Shown in pieces: positions 29,132 through 36,977 of a stretch of 64,000 nt of DNA (the first letter of the stretch is position 1; each line of letters begins with the position of its first letter). Position numbers and translations under genes: made by a program. Source of the stretch: Anaerolineales bacterium (GTDB lineage Bacteria; Chloroflexota; Anaerolineae; 4572-78; J111). The notes below the pieces were generated by a model. It was given only the letters and a program-made list of their open reading frames with translations, searched no databases and had not been told where the DNA came from. The DNA lies in assembly GCA_020634855.1 (NCBI GenBank), contig JACKAU010000009.1, positions 186,001 to 250,000 of the forward strand. Direction: 5' to 3'.

Positions 29132-30022
29132 ATGCCTAACCTTGGATATGTCGGCTTGGGCGATATGGGCGGCGGCATGGTCAAGCGCCTGCTGGCCGCC
29201 GGCCGCTCCGTAACCGGCCATAATCGGACCAAATCAAAGGCCGACCCGTTTATTGAGATGGGGATGACCTGGGCCAACTCACCCAGAGAAGTGACCGAAG
29301 CCACAGATATCATTTTTTCGATGGTAACCAACACCAAAGCCGTGCAGGCCATCACCCAAGGGCCGGATGGTATCCTGGCCGGTTTAACCCCCGATAAAAT
29401 CTACGTTGATATGAGCACCATGAGTCCGGACTACAGCAAAGAGCTGGCTGCCCAGGTTGCTTCGGAAACCGGCGCGATGATGCTCGATGCACCGGTCTCC
29501 GGCAGCACCGTGACGCTCGAGCAAGGCAAAGCCACGTTTATGGTTGGCGGGGATAAGTCGGCTTACGAAAAGGTCAGGCCGGTCCTGTTGGATATTGGCC
29601 CCAACGTCTTTCATCTGGGCGAAAACGGCAAGGCTGTCGCTATGAAAATTGCCGTCAATCTGAGTCTGGCCGTGCAGATGCTGGCCTTTAGCGAAGGGGT
29701 GCTGCTGGCCGAAAAGAGTGGTATTTCCCGGGAGCAAGCGGTTGAGGTGATGGTCAATAGCGCTATCGCCTCACCGATGGTCGGTTATCGCGGGCCATTT
29801 GTTCTGGGTCATCCTGAAAATGCCATGTTCGATTGCAATATGATGCAAAAAGATTTGAATCTGGCGATTGAGTTAGGCCAACACCTCGATGTGCCGCTGC
29901 CGACAACCGCAACGACCAACGAATATTTATCGGCGGCACGTGGGATGGGTTTAGGGCATTATGATTTCTCGATTATTTTTGACGTGTTGGCTCGTATGTC
30001 TGGCATTGATACGGGGCGGTGA
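29132..30022 (+). CDS. 3-hydroxyisobutyrate dehydrogenase / 2-hydroxy-3-oxopropionate reductase family
   Basis: 296 residues, family length. The Rossmann start is GYVGLGDMGGGMVKRLL. The substrate loop reads DAPVSGSTVTLEQGKATFMV, and the catalytic Lys is in KIAVNLSLAVQM. The enzyme oxidises a beta-hydroxyacid or reduces a semialdehyde with NAD(P); the exact substrate is open. AGGAGG before the ATG at 29132 decides the start against a longer frame. It is probably in an operon with the GntR gene. Confidence 0.9.
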   Translation: MPNLGYVGLGDMGGGMVKRLLAAGRSVTGHNRTKSKADPFIEMGMTWANSPREVTEATDIIFSMVTNTKAVQAITQGPDGILAGLTPDKIYVDMSTMSPDYSKELAAQVASETGAMMLDAPVSGSTVTLEQGKATFMVGGDKSAYEKVRPVLLDIGPNVFHLGENGKAVAMKIAVNLSLAVQMLAFSEGVLLAEKSGISREQAVEVMVNSAIASPMVGYRGPFVLGHPENAMFDCNMMQKDLNLAIELGQHLDVPLPTTATTNEYLSAARGMGLGHYDFSIIFDVLARMSGIDTGR

Positions 30023-30182
30023 AACCAAAATCCGCGCGTGGTGAACGATAAAAAACAGAAAACAAACCTTATCCGTGAAAATCGGTATGATCCGTGTCAT
30101 CTGTGTTCTATCCTATCTCATCAGATACTGAAAGCGTGATCTACTGAATTCTACAAACCAACCTTCAAAAAAAACTCATCTC

Positions 30183-31250
30183 CTACCCTGAATTGTTGTC
30201 TGCCTTAGCCGTATCTTCAGCAGCCACTAATTCAGTGGCTGTGGCTGGGTCGTGGCTGTGGTGATCTGTCTCTTTCGGCCGATCATAAAAGGTAACCAGC
30301 ACGTTGGTCAGCTTTTCCAGAGTCACATCAAAATGGCGGCGACCATCCGGTAACACACTGGCCTGGTCAAACATACTGCCCGGCCCGGTATGGGTAAACG
30401 GCCCCAGTTCAATCATGGTGATCTTCCCGGCTGCCTCGGCCTTGTGCCACTCGGAGTTGACCGCCCCCGGCCAGCGACCGGGAAACACCTTTTGTCCCAG
30501 CGCCTGGGTACTGTCCAGCGTGCCATACAGATGGTAGAAATGGTCTACATTCAGCAGCCCCTCATCCGAAGAAACCACACCCCCCAACGAGACTACCCGC
30601 AGGGGCGCGCCTTCCAGGATAGTTGACAGGTAGGTAGCGCTGCCGACCGCGACCTGCCCGCCGCCGCTGGTGCCGATTAGGGTGACCGGCTTGTTACTGC
30701 CGGGCCGATAACCGTGCCGCAGCAACGTGCGCCACACCTCTTTAGCCACCCCCAGGTTGTAAACCGGGCCGTACCGCTTGTCGGCCGAGACCGCTACCTG
30801 GAACAAGTTGCGTACCACCACCAGGTAGAGCCAGTTAGAGCTGGGATTGACCGGACGTATAGCCTCGACCTGCTTCCAAACATTGCCCATCAATCGCTCG
30901 CCGGTCAGCCCGACATTGGTGACCGAATAGGGGAAGACATCATCTATGACAATGCTTCCCGGCAGGTTAGCCTGCAAAGCGTCCAGAAAGGGGGGTTCCT
31001 CCATCGGGATCGAACTACCGGTAAAAGAGCCAATCCCGGACAGGTAAACGATGTAATGGGCCACCTCATCCGGCAGCGGTTGCTTAGTTGCTTCCACCTC
31101 AGACAGGGCGGCTAACGTGTCCGACTTATCGACTTTTTCCCCCACCCAGCCGGCGTACCAGCCCAGCGACTCTAAGGGGGCCATAACGCCCAAAATCAAC
31201 AAAAACAGAACCAGCCCAACTATCAGAAGCAGAATTAAATTAACTACCAC
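30183..31250 (-). CDS. Membrane-anchored alpha/beta-hydrolase-like protein
   Basis: About 355 residues from GTG at 31250, which has TTGGAGG 6 bases upstream inside the end of the neighbouring gene. An N-terminal hydrophobic segment (LILLLIVGLVLFLLILGVMA) anchors it. A nucleophile elbow is visible as LIGTSGGGQVAV, and a candidate His follows in GPFTHTGPG. The hydrolase fold is likely but the family is not recognised. It overlaps the upstream membrane gene by 11 bp, so the two are translationally coupled and probably work together. Confidence 0.7.
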   Translation of the reverse strand: MVVNLILLLIVGLVLFLLILGVMAPLESLGWYAGWVGEKVDKSDTLAALSEVEATKQPLPDEVAHYIVYLSGIGSFTGSSIPMEEPPFLDALQANLPGSIVIDDVFPYSVTNVGLTGERLMGNVWKQVEAIRPVNPSSNWLYLVVVRNLFQVAVSADKRYGPVYNLGVAKEVWRTLLRHGYRPGSNKPVTLIGTSGGGQVAVGSATYLSTILEGAPLRVVSLGGVVSSDEGLLNVDHFYHLYGTLDSTQALGQKVFPGRWPGAVNSEWHKAEAAGKITMIELGPFTHTGPGSMFDQASVLPDGRRHFDVTLEKLTNVLVTFYDRPKETDHHSHDPATATELVAAEDTAKADNNSG

Positions 31251-31920
31251 TGTGGGCCTCCAATTCTTGCTGGGTGACCTGGTCAACCTTCTGTCGAGCA
31301 ATTCGCTGATAGACCTCTTGGATATCGGCGTCCAGCGTGGCGCCAACAAACTTTCTCCAGATGTAGTCACGCAGGGCCGTAATCGGCCGGCCGATTGTGC
31401 TACCCAGCAGCACTGTCAGCAGCCAGCCCAGGCCGACCACGATCAGCGACTGGAATAAATTGGTACCAAATTCAAAATTGACAATCTGAATCGTAATCAA
31501 CAAGCTCCAAACCTGAAGTATTTTCTGGATGGTCAACCCCAGATAGGGGATCAACACCATAAAGCCAAAGACCATCGGCGCGGCAGTCAGAAACATAATC
31601 CGGATGGCGATACGGAAGGGAACTTCAATATCAAAGATGAGGCCGCCCAAAAAGGTCAGTAGCACGGCCCAAACAAGCAAGCTGATGGCGAACTGAAGGC
31701 CGTTGAGGACCATACTCAGGATAAAGCGGGCCGGGGTCACCTGGTTGACGAACAGCACAACACTCTGCCCAATCAACAAAGATGCCCCACCCAGGATGGC
31801 CACGCCCAACGTGACCCAGAAGGTTTGCTGATACTCTGACACCACCTCATAAACCCGGGGATTGAAGATCAGGGCATTCCAGATGGCCTGCCATAAATAA
31901 TACAAGTAATCTAAGATCAT
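31240..31920 (-). CDS. Polytopic membrane protein (YIP1-like), unknown function
   Basis: 226 residues with about five hydrophobic segments (for example FWVTLGVAILGGASLLIG, FAISLLVWAVLLTFLGGLIF and SLIVVGLGWLLTVLLGS) and a charged C-terminal tail. The pattern is loosely like YIP1-type membrane proteins; no motif fixes a function. It is the first gene of a coupled pair with the membrane-anchored hydrolase. Upstream lies DNA with decayed genes and no clear promoter. Confidence 0.65.
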   Translation of the reverse strand: MILDYLYYLWQAIWNALIFNPRVYEVVSEYQQTFWVTLGVAILGGASLLIGQSVVLFVNQVTPARFILSMVLNGLQFAISLLVWAVLLTFLGGLIFDIEVPFRIAIRIMFLTAAPMVFGFMVLIPYLGLTIQKILQVWSLLITIQIVNFEFGTNLFQSLIVVGLGWLLTVLLGSTIGRPITALRDYIWRKFVGATLDADIQEVYQRIARQKVDQVTQQELEAHSGS

Positions 31921-31956
31921 AGGACTCTTTGTTTCCTTTCTGCCCTGACCGGAACT

Positions 31957-32257
31957 CTAAAGCTGCTGTTCCAGATATTCGACCAATAGTAAGAGCAGGT
32001 GTAAATCACTGTGAAGCTGTTTTAAAAATTGGGTTCAGTATACTCATCCGGCGACAGCCAAGCCTATGGCCGGTCTATATCCTCAAGCCAACTAATAACC
32101 AGGGTGGTTTTGCCGAAGCCGGCCGGGCCGTGACCAGGGTCAGTGACTGATGATGGCGGTTGTGGAGGTATTCAAGCCAACGGGGGCGGGCCACCAGGAT
32201 CTCGGTCACCCAGGGCTGGTGGAGGTTTGTACGGACAAGAGAACCTTCCTTGGTTTC
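31957..32257 (-). pseudogene. Remnant of a MalT/LuxR-type ATP-dependent regulator
   Basis: In minus-strand translation, VRTNLHQPWVTEILVARPRW is followed by LEYLHNRHHQSLTLVT, then after a frameshift GPAGFGKTTLVISWLEDIDR, an in-frame stop, then AWLSPDEY, another frameshift and LVEYLEQQL. This matches the start of large MalT-like regulators (LHxPxVxxxLVxRPR, APAGFGKTTL, WLSLDE). The remaining several hundred residues, including the LuxR helix-turn-helix, are missing. Confidence 0.8.
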
Positions 32258-32337
32258 GACTGTTACGGCTTTTCTCTTGGGTAGTTAGCCCGTATTATAT
32301 ATTTGGCGGCCTGAACCTACAAAAAGAAGATTTATAC

Positions 32338-32421
32338 ACCGTTGGTTGGGACTGATGTGGCGGTTAGCCAAGCGGCGGTTATGAACCTATTTTTCATTAT
32401 CCGGGTCGAGTCGGCCAGATA
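32338..32421 (+). pseudogene. Short comEC remnant
   Basis: One frame gives PLVGTDVAVSQAAVMNLFF, aligning with LLVGADAAVSRAAVMGIVW in the complete comEC at 25858-28245, also at DNA level. Nothing else of the gene is left on either side. It lies in the 650-bp gene-free stretch with the MalT remnant. Confidence 0.75.
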
Positions 32422-32567
32422 GCTGGTGTCGCTCTTAATACTGTTTGCCATCCCCTTAGAATAGAGTAAAATAAAATTAGTCGTAATTTCTACAAGCTAC
32501 AAATAGAGTCGAACCCGTATTGCATAAGAACCAACGACCCAACTATCCATCTCTACAGGAGGTAACC

Positions 32568-33620
32568 GTGAGCCGCGAGTCGATCAGATTGACTGCAATG
32601 GCCAAATGTGCCGGTTGAGCCAGTAAAATGGCCCCGGAGGCCTTGTCGCAAGTTTTGCGACCTCTCAAAAATCTATTCAGCGGCGACGGCTACCCTCAGT
32701 TATTAGTTGGTTTAGGTGTGGCGGACGACGCCGCTGTTTATAAACTGAATGATGACCAGGCCATCATCAACACGCTCGACTTTTTCACCCCGGTGGTCGA
32801 TGATCCGTACGATTATGGAGCGATCGCCGCGGCCAATTCTATGAGCGACGTGTATGCGATGGGTGGCGAGGTGAGCTTTGCGCTCAACGTCGGCGCTTTT
32901 CCGGCTCGGCTCGATCCCGAAGTTGTCACTGAGATTTTGCGGGGCGGCGCGGAAAAAGTCATCGAAGCCGGCGCGGTCATTGCCGGCGGCCACACCGTCA
33001 CCGACGACGAGCCGAAATACGGTCTGGCTGTCACCGGTTTGGTCCACCCTGATCGTTATTTTACCAAGGGTGGCGCTCGGCCCGGCGATGTTTTGGTTTT
33101 GACCAAACCGTTGGGAACCGGTTGTATCAGCACGGCGCTTAAGCGGGACATTGCTGAGATAGAGCATGTTGAAAAAATGGTCGAGTCGATGAAACGGCTC
33201 AATCGAGCGGCGGCGCAGGCGGCGCAGGCGACCGGTGGGATTAAAGCTGCCACCGATATCACCGGTTTTGGGTTGCTGGGCCACGCCCTGGAAATGGCCC
33301 TGGCCTCGACGCAGAAATTTGTCTTCGAAATGAATTTGCTACCGCTACTGGACGGTCTGGAAACTTATGCCACTGATTTTGTTTTTCCCGGCGGGGCAGC
33401 CAACAACAAGCTTTATTATGAAAAAGATGTCGTTTTCGCTCCGTCGTTGTCCGATGCTCAGCAGATGATTTTGTGGGATCCGCAAACATCGGGGGGGCTG
33501 TTAATCGCCCTGCCGCCGGAACGACTGGCCGACTTTCAGGCTATTTGCGCCACAAAAGCCCAGCCGGTCTGGGTGATCGGTCAGGTTGTCGAAGGTCACG
33601 GCCTTGAAATTTTAGCTTAA
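32568..33620 (+). CDS. selD: Selenide, water dikinase, selenocysteine-containing
   Basis: 350 residues when UGA at 32616-32618 is read as selenocysteine. GTG at 32568, preceded by AGGAGG, begins a frame giving IRLTAMAKCAG-U-ASKMAPE: the Sec is residue 17 and Lys residue 20, the same numbers as catalytic Cys17/Lys20 of E. coli SelD. The rest has the family features: GVADDAAVY, NTLDFFTPVVDDPYDYGAIA, SDVYAMGG, GGHTVTDDEPKYGL, TDITGFGLLGH, WDPQTSGGLL. SelD makes selenophosphate from selenide and ATP for Sec-tRNA. A start at ATG 32628 would delete the active site. No selA, selB or selC is in the window. Confidence 0.93.
32616..32661 (+). promoter_or_regulatory. UGA selenocysteine codon with SECIS-like hairpin
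   Basis: 26 nt after the in-frame TGA (32616-32618) is a hairpin: GTCGCA (32645-32650), loop AGTTT, TGCGAC (32656-32661), extendable by an A-T pair. Distance and size fit a bacterial SECIS, which recruits SelB to recode UGA. Confidence 0.65.
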
Positions 33621-33813
33621 TTTTCAAAACCGTTCGTAGTAACCGCTATTGTAAATCAACAAATTAATCGGGGACTAACAAAGCAAGCTTTGTTGTTCCG
33701 ATGCGTTATCCGATTAATTTCTAAAACCACAACAGTGGTTTCAAATGGCTAAAACTATTATTACCCGCCCTCAGGTAACTTGAAATATTTAACCTTTATG
33801 ATTTGAGAACGCT

Positions 33814-34953
33814 ATGAGCCAACCATCGCCATCTTCGCCGGAAAAATCGTCTGAATCATCACCGCCGGATCCCATCAATACCCCGATCGATATCGCTCGG
33901 GCCCGGTACGCCAGTACCTATGGCGAGTCGGTTGTCAATAAACCGGAGAAGATAGCCGAATATCTAAAAAAACAAACCAAGCCCAAACCTGCAAAAAAGA
34001 GTTCTAAAAAATCCGGCGCTGTGAAAAATGCCCCTTGGTCTTTAGACAATGTCAATAGCTGTTTTTTTATTTCGTTGCTTAGCGTTGCTTTTATTATTGG
34101 CGGCATCTTAGGCGGTGTTGTTGGCGGCGGCGTACTATTGTGGTTCATCAATTCCCAAGAACCGGCCCTGGCAAGTGTTGCTCCCACCTCTACCCCTCTT
34201 TCCACCCCAACCCCGGCCCCTGTTGAAACGATACCACCCTCACCCACCCCCGAGCCGGAACCGATCCAAACCCCGGCTGCTGAAGATGTGATCGATCACG
34301 TCATTCCCTCTGTGGTGACGGTTATCAACCAACAGAAAAACAATGTTGTCCCCCATAGTATTTTAGATGAAGGCCGGGTAGTCGGCTCCGGCGTTATCAT
34401 CGACGCTAGGGGCTACATCGCAACCAACAATCACGTGGTCGATATACCGGGTGAGTTAAAAGTCATCTTGTCTGATCGACGCGAATTTCCGGCCGAACTC
34501 GTAGCCGCCAACCCGGCTGAAGATTTAGCCATCGTCAAGATAAACGCCGCCGATCTACCGACGATTAAGTGGGGTAACTCTCACAACATTCGCCTGGGGC
34601 AAATTGTTTATGCTATTGGCAGTCCCCTGGGTGATTTTCCAAACTCGGTCAGTTTTGGAATTATCAGCGGGTTGAACCGGGCGCTCGAAATTGATAAGTT
34701 TGTCATTGACGGTCTCATTCAAACTGACGCAGCCATCAATCGCGGCAGTTCAGGCGGCCCGTTAATTAACCTTGAAGGCGAAGTCATCGGCATTAATACC
34801 TTTATCATCCGCGAAAGCGAAGAGCGGGGAATTGCCGAAGGAATCGCCTTTTCTATACCTGCCGATAAGGCTAAAAACCTCCTTATTCCCTGGATTGCCG
34901 CTCACACCGGCGAGTCGGTCCCTATTCCCGCCTCCGAAGCAGCGGACAAGTAA
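33814..34953 (+). CDS. HtrA-like trypsin-family serine protease without PDZ
   Basis: 379 residues. A cytosolic N-terminus (1-85, Ser/Pro/Lys-rich), a membrane helix (about 85-112), a Pro/Thr linker and an S1C protease domain (about 150-360). The triad is complete: His in ATNNHVVDI, Asp in AEDLAIVKI, Ser in INRGSSGGPLIN. The protein ends shortly after the protease domain, so the usual PDZ domain is missing. It would act outside the membrane in protein quality control or processing. ATG at 33814 lacks a strong ribosome binding site. Confidence 0.9.
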   Translation: MSQPSPSSPEKSSESSPPDPINTPIDIARARYASTYGESVVNKPEKIAEYLKKQTKPKPAKKSSKKSGAVKNAPWSLDNVNSCFFISLLSVAFIIGGILGGVVGGGVLLWFINSQEPALASVAPTSTPLSTPTPAPVETIPPSPTPEPEPIQTPAAEDVIDHVIPSVVTVINQQKNNVVPHSILDEGRVVGSGVIIDARGYIATNNHVVDIPGELKVILSDRREFPAELVAANPAEDLAIVKINAADLPTIKWGNSHNIRLGQIVYAIGSPLGDFPNSVSFGIISGLNRALEIDKFVIDGLIQTDAAINRGSSGGPLINLEGEVIGINTFIIRESEERGIAEGIAFSIPADKAKNLLIPWIAAHTGESVPIPASEAADK

Positions 34954-35089
34954 CCCCGTCCCAATATAATCATCCCCTTACTACCAATTTTTAGGATTCT
35001 ATTTTATGATAATAGTTAGGCTAATGTAGCCAATGCAATATCGATTTCCTTTTCACTAATAACACTGCGAAAGCGAACGGGTTTCAACA

Positions 35090-35845
35090 ATGAACATTTT
35101 AACGCGCAAAGATGTAGAAAAAATTATTCGTGTGGCTCAAGAAAGAAACGAAACGCCCAGTTTAGTCGAGGCTAGACTTCGCAAAGCTTATCTAAGCGGC
35201 ATCGACCTCTCAGGGGCCGATCTTACCGCCGCGGATTTGAGTGAAGCCGATTTGAGCCGGGCCAAGATGGACAAAGTGACTCTAAACAGCGCTATTCTAA
35301 GTGAGGCAAACTTGAGTGAGGCCATTTTGCAGCAGGCCGATCTACGTGGCGCTAATCTTAGTGATGCCGATTTCCGTGGGGCCGACTTGAGAGAGGTGAA
35401 TTTGAGCCGAGCCAACTGCAAACGAGCCATTTTAAGCGAAGTGGATATGCGGGAAGCCAACCTCAATACAGCCAATCTTAGTGAAGCCAACCTGAGCCGG
35501 GCCAATCTGCGCAAGTCAGAAATCAGCGGGTCTTACCTCAATAACGCCAATCTGATCATGGTCGATTTGAGTAAAGCTGACCTGCGCTGGGCCAACTTTA
35601 CCGGAGCCAATCTCAATATGTCAGACCTGAGCGGAGCGGAACTGCGCTGGGCTGACTTAACCAATGCCGATTTGACCCGGGCCGATCTGAGTAAAGCCGA
35701 TTTACGCTGGGTTAAATTACACGGCGCTAATCTCACCGGAGCCGATCTGAGCCACACTAACCTCAGCGAAGCGCTCTGTAACCAGGCGACTAAATGGCCG
35801 AATGATCTTGACCCCATCCAGTTTGGGGTAACCATCGAAGATTAA
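35090..35845 (+). CDS. Pentapeptide-repeat protein
   Basis: 251 residues. After a short N-terminal segment (MNILTRKDVEKIIRVAQERN) come about 38-40 tandem A(D/N)LxX pentapeptides (about 40-235), which fold as a right-handed quadrilateral beta-helix. A non-repeat cap closes the C-terminus (KWPNDLDPIQFGV). Some such proteins mimic DNA and bind gyrase, but most have unknown roles. No signal peptide. The 3' end overlaps the converging dehydratase gene by 4 bp. Confidence 0.92.
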   Translation: MNILTRKDVEKIIRVAQERNETPSLVEARLRKAYLSGIDLSGADLTAADLSEADLSRAKMDKVTLNSAILSEANLSEAILQQADLRGANLSDADFRGADLREVNLSRANCKRAILSEVDMREANLNTANLSEANLSRANLRKSEISGSYLNNANLIMVDLSKADLRWANFTGANLNMSDLSGAELRWADLTNADLTRADLSKADLRWVKLHGANLTGADLSHTNLSEALCNQATKWPNDLDPIQFGVTIED

Positions 35846-36822
35846 GCGTCCAGGCTCTGAAGCTGCGCCGCAAAGCCGGCCACATCGATATTACTACCGC
35901 ACACAATCACCCCGACCCGCTTGCCACGCAATCTTTCCAACAGAGGCCCACATAAAGCGGCCGTTGCGGCTGCCCCGGCCGGTTCGACTGCCAACTTGAC
36001 GCCCCGAAAAATCAGGGCCATCGCCCGCCGCATCGAGTCATCGCTGATCAAAACCAGATCATTCAGATGCCGCCGGCAAAGTTCAAAACTGTATGGCTCG
36101 GCTCGGGGTGCGCTGAGACTATCGGCTATTGTACGTATCTGGTTGATAGTCTGGGGGCTACCGGCGGTCAGACTGCGATGCATGCTATCAGCGCCCTCCG
36201 GCTCCACGCCAAACACCTGACAGTTAGGTTGATGCAGTTTGACCGCCGTCGAAATCCCGGCGCACAATCCGCCCCCGCCAATCGGCACGATAACGGCGTC
36301 GAGGTCCGGTACTTGCCGGCACAACTCCAGGCCCACCGTCGCCGTACCCAGCGCGGTTAGCGGCCCTTCGTAAGGATGAACAAAGGTGCGCCCCTCATCA
36401 GCTTCTATCTCCTTGACTCGCTCAAATGCCTCGTGTACCCCATCGACCAACACCACCTCGCCGCCGTAGGCTCGACAGGCGGCCACCCGCGCCGGATTGG
36501 CCGTGCTAACCATCACCACTTTGGCCGTCGTCCCCACCTGCTGCGCCCCGTAAGCCACCGCGATGGCGTGGTTCCCCGCGCTCACCGCCGTGACCCCGCG
36601 TTCAAGCGCCGCCGCATCCAAGTCCAACATCACCCGCAGCGCTCCGCGCGGCTTAAAGGTGCCGGTGTGCTGAAAAAGCTCCAGCTTTAAGAAAACCTCT
36701 ATCTCCCCGCCGATGGCCTCGGTCAATTCCCGATTACGCCAGCGCCAGACCGGCGTCTCGACCACATAGCTGTCGATGCGTTCACGTGTGTCCTGGATGT
36801 CTGCCAAAGTTGGTTCGTGCAT
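35842..36822 (-). CDS. Threonine dehydratase / serine racemase-like PLP enzyme
   Basis: 326 residues, fold type II PLP enzyme. The PLP lysine is in TGTFKPRGAL, the substrate loop is SAGNHAIAVAYGAQ, and the phosphate-binding Gly loop is IGGGGLCAG. There is no C-terminal ACT regulatory domain, so it is the short catabolic type, acting on threonine or serine (possibly as a racemase). ATG at 36822 is the start. A dispersed 61-bp palindrome lies between it and the divergent glycosidase gene. Confidence 0.88.
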   Translation of the reverse strand: MHEPTLADIQDTRERIDSYVVETPVWRWRNRELTEAIGGEIEVFLKLELFQHTGTFKPRGALRVMLDLDAAALERGVTAVSAGNHAIAVAYGAQQVGTTAKVVMVSTANPARVAACRAYGGEVVLVDGVHEAFERVKEIEADEGRTFVHPYEGPLTALGTATVGLELCRQVPDLDAVIVPIGGGGLCAGISTAVKLHQPNCQVFGVEPEGADSMHRSLTAGSPQTINQIRTIADSLSAPRAEPYSFELCRRHLNDLVLISDDSMRRAMALIFRGVKLAVEPAGAAATAALCGPLLERLRGKRVGVIVCGSNIDVAGFAAQLQSLDA

Positions 36823-36843
36823 ACGGTTGCTCTCCTAATAGGA

Positions 36844-36904
36844 CTGGAGCGACAAAGTTTACTTTGACCTGACCTGAATGACAAAGCCAGCTTTGTCGCT
36901 CCGG
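36844..36904. repeat. 61-bp GGAGCGACAAAG palindrome, copy A
   Basis: Arms GGAGCGACAAAG and CTTTGTCGCTCC with an inner pair of ACAAAG/CTTTG motifs. It is nearly identical in length and sequence to 53411-53472, with changes mainly in the middle. Similar but more diverged hairpins occur near 11264-11316. Confidence 0.85.
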
Positions 36905-36977
36905 TAAATTTAGGCTCGATATCACCCACTGGAAACTGTTGCGTTCCTCAGAAAATGGTGGTAAGTTACCCAGCCAG

